Shown one piece after another: positions 18,430-29,087 of a stretch of DNA of 64,000 nucleotides. The stretch's first letter is position 1. Each line of letters begins with the position of its first letter. Where the stretch lies: the NCBI GenBank assembly GCA_949825045.1, contig OX463829.1, positions 30,195,715-30,259,714 of the forward strand, written 5' to 3'. A program made the translations under genes and the position numbers. Below the pieces are notes generated by a model. That model was not told where the DNA came from, ran no database searches, and was given only the letters and a program-made list of their open reading frames with translations. Source of the stretch: Argyresthia goedartella. Lineage: Eukaryota; Arthropoda; Insecta; Lepidoptera; Argyresthiidae.

Positions 18430-21400
18430 CTACTCTGTTGAGGGGTGCAGAGGACAGAGCCGAACCACGGCACGACGCACGCAGCCCCTGATTGTCATCA
18501 CGTCGGCTACTCTTGTGATGTCATCTGGACCCGGGAACAGGCGATGAATACGCCCAAGGCGCCAGCAAAGCGGTGGGATATGGTCTTCTTGGAGCAGTAC
18601 TAGATCTCCAATGGTCAGATTTCTGGACGCTGGTGAAGTTTTCCACTTTTGCCTCTGTTGTAGTTCTGATATGTATTCTTTTTGCCAGCGATTCCAGAAC
18701 TGTTGATGTATTTTCTCAATTCGGGCATATCGAGCCAGTGATGCTTCCTTTTTCTCTTCCAATGCTGGCGTGGGCAGCGCTGTCAGTGGACGACCCACGA
18801 GAAAGTGTCCTGGGGATAGAAAAAGGAAGTCTGTAGGGGATGAGGATAGAGGACACAAGGGACGGCTGTTTAAGACTGCCTCCACTTGCGCGAACAATGT
18901 AGTGATTTCTTCGAAAGTTAAATGAGAGTTGCCCATTACTCTTTTTATATGGAATTTGGCGGATTTTACTCCGGCCTCCCAAACTCCACCGAAGTGAGGA
19001 GCGTAAGCAGGAATGAATTTGAAGCGAACACCCTCTTGAGCAGCAAACTCTGTAATGCTTTCAGTATTTGTCTTCAGAAATTGTGCTAACTCCTTTGCTG
19101 CAGCTACAAAGTTACGTCCGTTATCAGATTGAATTTCAACGGGCTTTCCTCTACGAGCCACAAACCTTCTCAAAGTCATTAAAAAGGCATCCTTTGACAA
19201 ATCGCTGACTCCTTCTAAATGTATACATTTATTAAAATATAAATGGCAGACAAATAAGCACAGGTAGCATTTAATTAATTTGGCACCACGACCTTTCCTA
19301 TTCAAAATAAAAAATGGCCCAGCAAAATCCAATCCTACATATGTGAAAGGAAAATCTGGGGTGAGTCTTTGGGCCGGTATGTTACCCATTTTTGGACACA
19401 AAGTTTTGCCTGCAACTCGAATGCAGCGCACACAGTTATGCACAGTGCGTCTAGCCAGACGCCGTCCACTTATAGGCCACACAAATTCCCTGATAGTGGC
19501 TAACAATAATTGTGGACCTGCGTGTAGACTATTTATATGTTCGCGTTCAAACAATAGCTTTGTTAAATGGTTATTCGAATCCAATAAAATAGGATGCTTT
19601 TTATCAAAGGAATACTCTGATGCACCTATGCGACCTCCCACTCTTATCAAGTTATTTTCAAAAAAGGGGGAGAGAGATAATAGTTTGGACTTGAATTTTA
19701 TCGACAAATCTCTCGATAGTTGATTATACTCAACGGGAAACGACTGCTGCTGAGATTTAGAACATAGGTAAGTGAATGAATCGTTTAATTCATCTGCGGT
19801 AAATGTACCTACCTGCCTGGTTTTTGTGTTTTTTAAATTGTATATAAATCTTTTAACGTATGCCATAATTCGCACTAACGTGTTTAGTTTTGAGAATCGT
19901 TCAAACTCAATAATGTTAGTGTATTCATTTCTTTCGGGATTTACAATGAAGGAACTCGAAGTTTCAGACAATCCTGAGATAGGATCGTATTTGGAGGTGA
20001 GTAATGGTTGATTTTTCCTTAACAATTCTTTAGTTGTGAGTGAACTGTTTTTTAACTCTGTGCCTTTTGTTTCAGGTAACAATGAAGTGTTTCCCTTACA
20101 GTTCGAAGGCAGAATTGGCCAGTGAGAACTGCTTTGTTTTAAAAAGTTGGGTCCTGACCACCAAAGGTCCAGGTCTACCAGCTGACTGGCGTCGACGCCA
20201 CGAGAAACTAGATCAGCTGGATTCAAATCCGTTGGAATGTATCGCCATGACGATGATTCTGTTAATTCATTAATTTCACATATCCGGTTGGCTACAAACG
20301 CCTTTAATTTACTGGGGTCCGTCTTAATCCACCCCAGAACGACACTTGAATCGCACCAATAATATACACGCATAGGTGTACACTTAATTGCATCTACTAT
20401 TGTATTACATAACCGAGCAGATAACAGCGCAGCACACAGTTCTAGTCTCGGAATTGTAACCGGTTTTAGGGAAGCGACCTTCGATTTTGCGCATAGCAAA
20501 CGAACAGTGATGCTATCATTATCACTCACGGAGCGAATGTAAACACACGCACCGTATGCGCGTTGAGATGCGTCGCTAAATGAATGAAGTTCTATGTATT
20601 TTGGTGAATCACACATAACATGCCTTGGTATCTGATAATCAGATAAACATGGAAGACTATTAGAAAATTGTAACCATGTTTCTTTATGCTCTCGAGGCAC
20701 AGGAGTGTCCCAATCAATATTTTCAGACCATAATCTTTGCAACAACATTTTAGCCTGAATTATAACCGGACTTATCAAACCTAATGGATCGAATATCTTG
20801 AATGAGTTTGACATAATAAAGCGCTTTGTGATTTTTGTGTTTTCAGGTATCTCCTTATTTTGAAAATGTAGACTATCGCTGAGTGGATTCCACCCCAAGC
20901 CGAGGGTGCTTGATGACTCACTGATTGTTAGATTGTCTTGATTATTATCTGACTCAGAATATTCCAATACAGACGGCAAGTTGCTCTTGAATTTACGTAG
21001 TTTGAAGCATGCGGAATGTAATTCGGCGGAAACCGTTTGCTTGATGTTTTTTAACTGGGCCTCGGTGTTGGCCCCCGTGATAAGGTCATCGACATAAAAA
21101 TCCCTCTGTATAATTCTTTTGATTTCCTCATCGAGGCACTCCTCTCCCACTTGCCATAAACATCGTGTACTTAAATAACTCGCACTTGCGGTTCCGTAAG
21201 TGAGAGTATTTAGTCGTAACGTGGTGATTGGGCATGACTCATCATCTCTCCATAGAATTAACTGTAAGTTCCTATCGTCGGGGTGAACTTCAATCTGGCG
21301 GTACATCTTTTCGATGTCACCGCACAGTAAATATTTATACTGCCTCGCGCGTAGTAATATGGAGAAAAGATTATCTTGTATAGAAGGCCCAACCATCAAA

Positions 21401-23913
21401 ATATCGTTTAATGAGTAGCCCGAAGAGGTGGGGTTGGAACCGTCGAACACAACACGTGTTTTTGTGGATTCACTGTCTTGCTTAAAGACTGCGTGATGGC
21501 ATAGATAGTATGACGGCTTTGGATCTGGATTGTCAGAAATAGAAAGGTGACCTAAATTGGAATATTCCTGAATAAAATTTGCATATTGCTCCTTCAAATC
21601 GGGATTTCTTTTGAATCTTTTTTCTAAATTGATTAATCGCTTTCTTGCTACCCTGGATGAGTCACCAAGACAATCGGCTGACTCTGCCAGGGGCAATTTT
21701 ACACAAAATCGCCCAGTGCTTGTGCGCACTGTATTCTGTAAAAAATGAATTTCACATTTCTTATCACTTTCGCTTAGGATTGTTTTCTTGGGGAGCTCCT
21801 CCATCTCCCAAAACTTAGGTAAATATTCATGTACAAGGGATTCGTCGGAGGAGTTGTCAATTAACGCATGATTGCAGTGGATGTTGATATTTTTGTTTGT
21901 TGTTTTCATATTGGCTCCATAGAGAATAGGACCAGCAAGCAACCATCCTAAGCGGGAATTGTGCAACTTGGGGCCTGTTTGACCCAGTGACAATTGTTCG
22001 CCACTAATAATATCCCAGAATAAATCGGCGCCTATTAAAACGTCAATAGGTGCTGGTTGAGCGAAAGTGGGGTCAGCCATCTTGATATTCTTTGGTAAAC
22101 ATAGTTTTGAAACGTCTATAGGGGCTTTAGGCAGCTCACCAGTTAACTCTTTCAGCACATAGCATGAAAAGGTTACCCGGTACGAATCATTCATTGAACT
22201 CAATAGGGCAGAGCAACTCTCTTGTACTTGATTAGTTGAGCTGTTGCCGATACCTACTATTTTGACGGTATCAATAGGGTTGCCACTCAAAGACAACCCT
22301 TCTTTTAGTGATTGACTGATAAACGACGATTGGCTTCCACAGTCTAATAGTGCACGAACAACTTTAGTTTGCTTTGTGATTGGGTTTGTTATCTTTATTT
22401 GCGCTGTGGACAGCAAAACTTGATTTTGGTTTTGTATGGATACTGATGTGACTACAGTTTCGGTTTCATTATCGGACGTAGCAGCTAGATGCGCATGGCC
22501 CTCAGTTACGGTTTCATTATTGATAGCTGTTGCTGTATGTGCATTAGTTTCAGATTGGTGTAACAACGAATTATGTCGCTCATTACACTCACGACAGGAT
22601 CCCATGTATCTACAATCATGGAATTTGTGACCTGGATTCAAACAATTTGAACACAGTTCGTGCTTTGTAACATCGGCGTATTTTTCATTTATGTTTTTAG
22701 CTCTAAAGGTGGGACAATCAAATATTCTATGATGACCCTGGCAAATCAAACACTTGCGGTACGATTTATTGTTATGAGGGCTGGTGCTGACAAGAGCTGT
22801 GGTGAAGCTATTTCTATTCACCTTGCCTTGCGGGGTCTGATCATACTTAGAACGCGAAGGGAGTTGATCACGAGAATTAGAGTTATGATAATTGTTACGA
22901 CTCATTGATTCGATAACATTTGCTCGTTCGCATAGAAATTTATTAAATGTTTCTAGCGTTATCTCAGCATCCTCGTGAATTGCATTTCTGGCTTCCTCCC
23001 ATTTTAACAGCGTTCGAGGGTCCAATTTCTTAGAAAGCATAAAAACAAGCAGTCCATCCCATTGGTCAGTGGGCATCCCTAGCGTGGATAACGCACGTAG
23101 GTTTTTGTTTATGTGGTCAATAAGAAACCGGAGTCCCTTTGCAGACTCACGCGACATTGTCTGAATGTTACATAATGAGTCAAGGTGGTTATCTCTCAAC
23201 TGACGTTTATTGTTATAACGTTCATTTAGCATGGACCAAGCCTTTACAAAATTGGCCGAAGTTATCTCGAAGTTGGAAACTACTCTTGCAGCCTCCCCTT
23301 CCAGATAGGAGTTTAAATAATGATACTTTTGTATATCAGATATCTTGTCATTATCATAGATGAGATTTTTGAATGTGTCCCTAAATTCTAGCCAACGGAA
23401 ATAGGACCCATCAAACTTAGAAATTTGTATTCGCGGCAATTTTACGTTAGTTTCACTGTGATCGAACGAACATTGGCCACCCACCATTGATAGACGTTTT
23501 TGTTCCAGTTGCACGTCATGCTGATGATCAATGAGGTTTTTAGCGGTTGCAATATTGATTATAATATCTTGTTCAATGCTTTCTCGAATCTCAATTTCGG
23601 TGTCTAGAGTTGACTGATTTATGACTTCAATTTCTGACTGCAGCTCGTCGAATTTTGCGGATAGCGATTCAATTTTATTCAGCTTTAAATTTAGTTCGAT
23701 AATCTCAACAGCAGAAGGACAATTAATTTTACTGAATTTATCTAAATAGTTTCTAAATTTCGTAATTTGACCTTTCATGGAGCTACGTTTTACTAAGGCG
23801 GTCTTTAGCGCACTATCCTTAGTTTCATTCATTTTTGTACCACTGCTGGCGTTGAGTTCAGTCATCCTGTTAAAATATGTCAATTGCAAAGAGCCAACAC
23901 AATCAACAAGCAA
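18430..23913 (-). CDS. gag-pol: BEL/Pao Gag-Pol polyprotein (intact)
   Basis: The ORF has 1827 codons without a break. The true start may be the ATG at residue 17 (MTELNASSG) or 28 rather than the first. Gag has the DUF1759-type region (RIQISKFDGSYFRWLEF, ~175) and zinc knuckles (CLICQGHHRIFDC, CSNCLNPGHKFHDC, ~385-435). Then: protease with DCGSQSSF (~521); RT (GDIEKMYRQIEV, FYVDDLITG ~941); RNase H (LHSFSDASQRAYGA ~1105); integrase zinc finger (HINSLHAG, CVRCIR ~1470-1500) and core (GLDFAGPF ~1527, SDNGRNF ~1597, EAGVKSAK). All catalytic acids are seen. The protease has Cys where BEL proteases usually have Ser or Thr (D-C-G). Confidence 0.95.
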   Translation of the reverse strand: MLVDCVGSLQLTYFNRMTELNASSGTKMNETKDSALKTALVKRSSMKGQITKFRNYLDKFSKINCPSAVEIIELNLKLNKIESLSAKFDELQSEIEVINQSTLDTEIEIRESIEQDIIINIATAKNLIDHQHDVQLEQKRLSMVGGQCSFDHSETNVKLPRIQISKFDGSYFRWLEFRDTFKNLIYDNDKISDIQKYHYLNSYLEGEAARVVSNFEITSANFVKAWSMLNERYNNKRQLRDNHLDSLCNIQTMSRESAKGLRFLIDHINKNLRALSTLGMPTDQWDGLLVFMLSKKLDPRTLLKWEEARNAIHEDAEITLETFNKFLCERANVIESMSRNNYHNSNSRDQLPSRSKYDQTPQGKVNRNSFTTALVSTSPHNNKSYRKCLICQGHHRIFDCPTFRAKNINEKYADVTKHELCSNCLNPGHKFHDCRYMGSCRECNERHNSLLHQSETNAHTATAINNETVTEGHAHLAATSDNETETVVTSVSIQNQNQVLLSTAQIKITNPITKQTKVVRALLDCGSQSSFISQSLKEGLSLSGNPIDTVKIVGIGNSSTNQVQESCSALLSSMNDSYRVTFSCYVLKELTGELPKAPIDVSKLCLPKNIKMADPTFAQPAPIDVLIGADLFWDIISGEQLSLGQTGPKLHNSRLGWLLAGPILYGANMKTTNKNINIHCNHALIDNSSDESLVHEYLPKFWEMEELPKKTILSESDKKCEIHFLQNTVRTSTGRFCVKLPLAESADCLGDSSRVARKRLINLEKRFKRNPDLKEQYANFIQEYSNLGHLSISDNPDPKPSYYLCHHAVFKQDSESTKTRVVFDGSNPTSSGYSLNDILMVGPSIQDNLFSILLRARQYKYLLCGDIEKMYRQIEVHPDDRNLQLILWRDDESCPITTLRLNTLTYGTASASYLSTRCLWQVGEECLDEEIKRIIQRDFYVDDLITGANTEAQLKNIKQTVSAELHSACFKLRKFKSNLPSVLEYSESDNNQDNLTISESSSTLGLGWNPLSDSLHFQNKEIPENTKITKRFIMSNSFKIFDPLGLISPVIIQAKMLLQRLWSENIDWDTPVPREHKETWLQFSNSLPCLSDYQIPRHVMCDSPKYIELHSFSDASQRAYGACVYIRSVSDNDSITVRLLCAKSKVASLKPVTIPRLELCAALLSARLCNTIVDAIKCTPMRVYYWCDSSVVLGWIKTDPSKLKAFVANRICEINELTESSSWRYIPTDLNPADLVSRGVDASQLVDLDLWWSGPNFLKQSSSHWPILPSNCKGNTSLLPETKGTELKNSSLTTKELLRKNQPLLTSKYDPISGLSETSSSFIVNPERNEYTNIIEFERFSKLNTLVRIMAYVKRFIYNLKNTKTRQVGTFTADELNDSFTYLCSKSQQQSFPVEYNQLSRDLSIKFKSKLLSLSPFFENNLIRVGGRIGASEYSFDKKHPILLDSNNHLTKLLFEREHINSLHAGPQLLLATIREFVWPISGRRLARRTVHNCVRCIRVAGKTLCPKMGNIPAQRLTPDFPFTYVGLDFAGPFFILNRKGRGAKLIKCYLCLFVCHLYFNKCIHLEGVSDLSKDAFLMTLRRFVARRGKPVEIQSDNGRNFVAAAKELAQFLKTNTESITEFAAQEGVRFKFIPAYAPHFGGVWEAGVKSAKFHIKRVMGNSHLTFEEITTLFAQVEAVLNSRPLCPLSSSPTDFLFLSPGHFLVGRPLTALPTPALEEKKEASLARYARIEKIHQQFWNRWQKEYISELQQRQKWKTSPASRNLTIGDLVLLQEDHIPPLCWRLGRIHRLFPGPDDITRVADVMTIRGCVRRAVVRLCPLHPSTE

Positions 23914-24944
23914 GCAAGCTAGTAAGCAAGCAAATATTAGATTTACAATGCAATGCCTAAGGGTGCTATGCTTAATTCACTCAAATTTATAAGTAGTTTA
24001 AACAAATATTAAACGCTCACGCCCCTCGCTCCGCGGTATCCGGCAGCCCGGAGTAGCTCGTCATGCCGCGTCACATGGGCGCAGACAAAGGAATGTTGAC
24101 CTTGATCTTGACCATGCGCACGATTAGTAGATAAGTCGGGCAACCTGGAATAAAACGCGGAAATGCGTGAACTTCTAATTGCAATAAGAATGTGATTTGG
24201 ACTGTAACTTATTTATAACATAGCCCCGCAAACAGAATAGTTGAAACACAGGCCAAATCTGTACTCAGATTAAGTGGGGATGATTGATTACCTCATTGTG
24301 AATACGTATTTTATATAACGTAGTTTATATTACTGCTGTAAATAATATATAGGTTGTTGCAAATAATGTTTAGTGAATAAGTAACTAAGGACCTCGATGG
24401 GCACACATAATAACTGTATCTGAACTGTTTTTATAGGTTATGATTTGATGATTTACACGCAAGTGTTGGAATTTAAATAGCACTAGGTTCTTAATTTTGA
24501 GAAGGAAACCAAATATAGGAAAATGAAGGTCGGCTTGGAATTGGGGATTAGAAATGGACACTTAGCTCGTTTAGAAGACCAAGACAGCGCGGCGAGGCAG
24601 GCTCTCGACCTTCGACCTTTTGCCCGAGCTGGTTGGCATGAGCTTCCTTAGGCAGACACCGAAGCGGGCTCTTCGATGATACTGCTGTCCACTTCCGCTC
24701 CCAAGATCTTGCGCAGATAGACTTGGTACCACGTGGCAGCACAAACTTTCTTTGAAGTGCTGACCAGGCCTGACGACTGAAGACGACACAAGACTGCTGG
24801 AAGACTCCTGTGCAGTCCCGAAGAATAATAGATGAGTCGCAGCAATAGGTATTCGAGGATCGTCTCCCGTGGCTCTCTTCAAACTCGCGATTGGATCCCG
24901 GCCGACATTGTTGCAGGACATTAGTTTCTTAGGGCTTCTTCTCG
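23914..24944 (-). other. BEL-D 5' leader
   Basis: About 1 kb lies between the primer site and the gag start. No conserved ORF was seen. Short direct repeats of AAGCAAGC type occur at 23909-23930 next to the ORF start. Confidence 0.6.
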
Positions 24945-24961
24945 TCCTGTCACGGTCGCCA
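24945..24961 (-). other. BEL-D primer binding site (tRNA-Arg type)
   Basis: On the minus strand it reads TGGCGACCGTGACAGGA, starting 5 bases inside the 5' LTR end. It is complementary to an animal tRNA-Arg 3' end with acceptor GACCG.../...CGGTCG plus CCA. The tRNA assignment is from memory. Confidence 0.65.
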
Positions 24962-24966
24962 ATTTA

Positions 24967-25191
24967 TGTCCAGTGAACATAATTATGTTTGATTAATTAT
25001 AAACCAAATACACTTGTTAATCTTTTATTTTTTATCCTTTACAAAATATTGTGCGTATGGCTAAGAAGCCGATGAGGTAATGAAATTCTCTATACAGAGT
25101 TGCAACGGCACAAACTAAGCGCCTGTGGAAAAAACAATAGCAATCTATATTACCAATGATTATTGCTATACTAAAGCCATAGGCGGCGACA
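24967..25191 (-). repeat. BEL-D 5' LTR (225 bp)
   Basis: It is identical to 18090-18314 and followed by the target duplication CCTTC at 25192-25196. Confidence 0.95.
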
Positions 25192-25196
25192 CCTTC

Positions 25197-25556
25197 GCTA
25201 AGTAATCTTCTAAACAAAATAGAGACAGGAATGGATAGATCCTCCGCACAAGAAACTAAAAATTTCGCCGGGATATCATCAGGGCCAGCTGATTTGCACA
25301 CATCCAGAGATTGGAGAAGCTTACTGACATCGGAGATATTAACATCAATATTAAATATATCACATAAACACTGCGATTCATCATAGGAAAATACGTGATT
25401 CTCGTCAATAGAGCTGGGCACATCAGTAGATGGGCTGAGAAAGTTAGAATGAAAATATTTAGAAAAGAAGCCACTAATCGTAGTGCTTATGTTAGGTCTA
25501 TGTAGCGGGTTGCTCCTCTCCCTCAAATAAGGCGAGGGGAGTGATGGCTGGTGCAC
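25197..25556 (-). pseudogene. Non-LTR reverse transcriptase fragment, upstream half
   Basis: The minus strand encodes the region before the RT fingers (SLDVCKSAGPDDIPAKFL, LSIPVSILFRRLL). It continues at 18084 on the other side of BEL-D. It is 5'-truncated near 25556. The clade is probably Jockey or CR1-like; too little remains to decide. Confidence 0.75.
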
Positions 25557-26257
25557 AAGTAATATTTTCTGTAAATTATTAAAATTATTACACAGAGTAT
25601 CCTAGTGTGGGGCCAGGAGCAATGTAGGTGCCTGTATGTAAATATTTATGTTATGTTTATGTTTATTGTAATAATAGGACAAGATCAAAATTATGTGAAT
25701 TCCATATACCAAACGAGAACATTCACTTATTGTACAACAGTTACGAGATAATACACTACCGGATGACTAAGAGTACTTTTTTATCCCGGGGGTAGGGTAG
25801 TGCCACCGCCAAGACGAGTAAACCAAAGCGCAAAGTCACCTTTTCTCCAAGCGCTTCGTAATTTTTTTGAACCCTTATAACTATTGTTTGGATTCAACCA
25901 GATAAACAAAATTCTCGCGATATGAGTTTAATACTCATTGAAAATACTAAGTTTCAGTTGCATAGCTCTCCCTACTTTAGGTTTTATTGATATCTAAAAA
26001 TCCCCGATTTCTTCGCTGACTCAATGATGATTATCAATATTCTTAGGGTACTTCCTGAAGTGCAAGAAAGCTGAAATTTTGTGTGTAAGTTAGGATTGGT
26101 ACACAAACAACAAACAAATCTAAAACTTTTAACTTTTTCCCTAAATTCCTTTAACTTTATTTTGCTGGCGATGATGACAGAGAGGCGCAATTAAGCTGCA
26201 ACAACTTCAGTAGGGTCAAACAAGAATTGATAAAAACATGCCAACAATAACCATAAT
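25557..26257. other. Non-coding stretch with one copy of a dispersed repeat
   Basis: 25596-25650 (GTATCCTAGTGTGGGGCCAG...) is closely similar to parts of the tandem repeat at 37880-38075, so it belongs to a dispersed repeat family. The remainder shows no gene. Confidence 0.55.
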
Positions 26258-26305
26258 AGAGACGTTTTACCTGAAAATAAAACGTTTATTAAATACTTAC
26301 CATAT

Positions 26306-26492
26306 TCAGGGCCTAATTAAAAACATGAGAAGACATCCTTGATTTTCAGTGCTAAACTAGTAACGTATATCCGGTCCGTCCGTTCCCGCCCCCGGATGTT
26401 CGGTTAAGCCGCGTGGTACTTGTTTGCGCGCGCGCGCCCCACCACACCACCGAGGCAGTTCGGATTGTTGAATTCGAATTTAGCTTCATTGG
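26306..26492. repeat. DIRS inverted terminal repeat, 3' side of element
   Basis: Its reverse complement matches 31322-31506 with only a few mismatches (for example TAACG versus TGACG after ACTAG) plus a length change in the GC-repeat tract near 26430. Confidence 0.92.
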
Positions 26493-26525
26493 ATCTCTCA
26501 TGTCCACCAGGCAGATTTAAAAAAT

Positions 26526-26632
26526 ATTAGGCCCTGAATATGGTAAGTATTTAATAAACGTTTTATTTTCAGGTAAAACGTCTCTATTAAATATCTTGAA
26601 CGATATTCAGGGCCTAATTAAAAACATGAGAG
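26526..26632. repeat. DIRS internal complementary region
   Basis: 26526-26586 is the reverse complement of the left edge (~26258-26318). 26586-26632 is the reverse complement of the right edge (~31484-31530), with one mismatch near the end. The two halves meet at GTCTCTATTAAATATC, which is the predicted joined-ends sequence. In the DIRS model this region templates circle formation. Confidence 0.88.
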
Positions 26633-27151
26633 ACGTGTTTGATATCGCCTGGTGTTGGTGGACGCTAATGTGATTCGTAAACATACATATTTAAATAAAA
26701 GTAGGTAAGTTTATGTTGTGACATACAGAAATTATGAATGATTCAGGTATTTTGATAAACAAGTAAGTATCTATCTATAATTTATTCGGACTGATCGATG
26801 ATCCCTTAGGAAGAAACCTAAAGTTTACATGTACTGTATGTAGGTTAGGTACTATGACTTATGACATTATTGTATCTGTTCTGTATTGCTTTCTGTTAAG
26901 ATGAGGTGATTAGTGTGGTTTAAGGAAATAAAATTAACTTGTAACTTATAAACAGGTATTATTATTCATCTTGATAGAACCTGCGTAGAAATGGTACCAA
27001 ACCAGTAAATAAATTAGGTAGGTATTACTAAAATCAGCAAATATAAATCAAACTTTGGAATAAAGTATTGAACAATACATAATTGTCTTAATTACTCGAC
27101 AGGGGAGAATAGGTACGGAATCAATGACTCTTCTATCTCCAGATTTTACTT

Positions 27152-28418
27152 CTATTTGATAAAAATTTGGAAGGTTTTATCAGACTTCCAGTTGCCTCGG
27201 GATAGTATGTCATCAATGGGAAAGTGTTCGATCCAGTTTTTGGATGCAACAGCTGATCTGAAACTGCCAGGCGTAGCATTGATGTTTGCATCTTGAAGTA
27301 GTTTCTTCAGCCAGCCCCCTATGATTGTACGTGCAGCAGCTTTGGGGTCGCCTGTAGTACTCACAAACAGATTATCGCACTTAGCAGCAATTCGCCTAGG
27401 TTTCCCCAACTCAATGAGGCGGCGTATCCAGTAGATAGGATCCAGTGACTTGTCCTTATTCTTATTTAGCTTCCATCCCGATTGTTGATGGGTAATGGAG
27501 TCAGTTTTGGAGCCAAAAGATGGCCATAAGATTATGCTGTCATCTGAAATAACATAGGAGGTAGTCTGAACATCTGAAATAATAGTAGGAGTAAAGCAGC
27601 CGCTCTTTGAGAGGTGGCAAATAAACTTGATGAATTGCAGGTTCTTTTAGAAAGATGGTTTACAAGGGTGTCTATATCCCAGATGGGGGCTTTGATAGGT
27701 TTAGGCTTAGCTAACCCAATGGACTTTAGGACTTGTTTTACAAGTGTATGTGAGCTTAGCTTATTACTTTCACTGGGATCACAAAGAGTAGACACTACAG
27801 ATTTATGAACAAGGATAGTGCTGTATGAAAGGCCTTCCTTTTGATGTAGATCAGTGAGGAATCGGGCCAGGTCTGAGCCTGTAGGTTTATGTGTATGTAC
27901 CTTGTGAGTTATGGCCCAGTTTCGCCAACGGGTCCAAGCTGGTTTATACGTTCTAAGAGTGGATTCACGCCAGCTCAAACGGAGCAGAGCTTTTTGTTCC
28001 TCGCTCCAGTGACTTAGGTGTTCTTGCCAACCCCATATCTCCATATCTCCAGCGTCATCAACGATATGTTGGGGGGCGGACGTCCCGTCGTTACATCGAC
28101 TAGGACCTGCGACAGGTTCCTTATCGTGAATGGGGGTGACAATGCGCGGCTCTTCAGGTCTGGTCTCCAGTAAACTTTGTGCCATCTCGGGGCTACGATC
28201 AGGTACACACCCAGTGCATTGTTTAAGTGCGTCAATACTCTGGGAATGAGATAAGGCGGCGGGAACAGCCATGCCAACTTGAAATCCCACTTGCTGCCTA
28301 GAGCATCGTACATGCTCGCCTGGTTGTCGGTTCTGTCCAGTGTACAGTACGTTGGAACCACGTGAGCTCTCCTGGAAGCAAAAAGATCGATTACGGGGGT
28401 TCCCCACTTGGCAAACAT
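27152..28418 (-). pseudogene. DIRS tyrosine recombinase and preceding conserved region (frameshifted)
   Basis: Three frames are needed. 28418 to ~28060 carries the conserved DIRS stretch (GTPVIDLFASRRAHVVPTYC, WLFPPPYLIPRVL). ~28030-27532 carries the recombinase N-terminal core-binding part (WRESTLRTYKPAWTRWRNW, LSYSTILVHKSVVSTLC). 27500-27152 carries the catalytic C-terminus (GSFRSAVASKNWIEHFP, ILSRGNWKSDKTFQIF). The Arg of the RSAVAS motif and the later Arg are present, but the usual catalytic Tyr near the end is not evident (FQIFIK). The gene is very likely inactive. Confidence 0.82.
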
Positions 28419-28419
28419 T

Positions 28420-28860
28420 TGTTATGTTTGACAGGAGATGCCATTCTGGTGGGTCTTTGAGACGTGATAAATGGTCTGCTTCGCAGTTGTAGTTCCCTGC
28501 TATGTGATAGATGGACATGTGAATGTTGTTATGGTCCAGTACTTGTAGCACTTTCATTGCCAGCTCCGTAAGGGCTATAGATTTTGCCCCTCCCTCTTTT
28601 CTTAGATAAGAGACGACAGTTTTGTTGTCGCACTGTATTAGCAGCGACTGTGAGCTCAGGAGCTGATAATGATGGCGTAAAACATTTAATATGGCCAACA
28701 TCTCCTTGTAGTTGCAATGAAGGTTCTGCTGTGAGGGTAGCCATGAGCCTGTTATTGAGATTTCGTTTAATTTGGCCCCCCAGCCGATGTCGCTGGCATC
28801 TGTTGTTAGGTAATGAGACGATAGTGGGACATGAAGTAGAGTACTCTTCTGACAATTCAA
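28420..28860 (-). pseudogene. DIRS RNase H region
   Basis: One frame carries the RNase H motifs of DIRS elements: TTDASDIGWGA, GSWLPSQQ, NYKEMLAILNVL, IQCDNKTVVSYL, GNYNCEADHLSR. The frame is disconnected from the RT upstream, so the polyprotein is broken here. Confidence 0.82.
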
Positions 28861-29087
28861 CTGCCACCATTCTTACTCGACTAGGGCTTTCGCAACTAGA
28901 GGAAAGGTTTTTGTCATCTTTAGTGTCAAGGCCTTGTTGGCCTGTAACTGTAAATACCGGTAATTTAGACGACCCCTCGGTACAGCAAAACTGGCAAAGT
29001 TCAGCAGGCCAATGAGACCTTGTAACTCTTTGACGGACGTTGTCCGTGTTATCAAGATTTTGGATACCGTGCAATGTATTTTTGCTA

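Larger units (their letters stand above)
18090..25191 (-). mobile_element. BEL/Pao retrotransposon BEL-D, complete
   Basis: The element is 7102 bp and lies on the minus strand, flanked by the exact 5-bp duplication CCTTC (18085-18089 and 25192-25196). Its two 225-bp LTRs are identical by eye. It has a tRNA-Arg-type primer site, a ~1-kb leader and one uninterrupted gag-pol ORF. All signs point to a recent, potentially autonomous insertion. It sits inside an older non-LTR reverse transcriptase. Confidence 0.95.
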
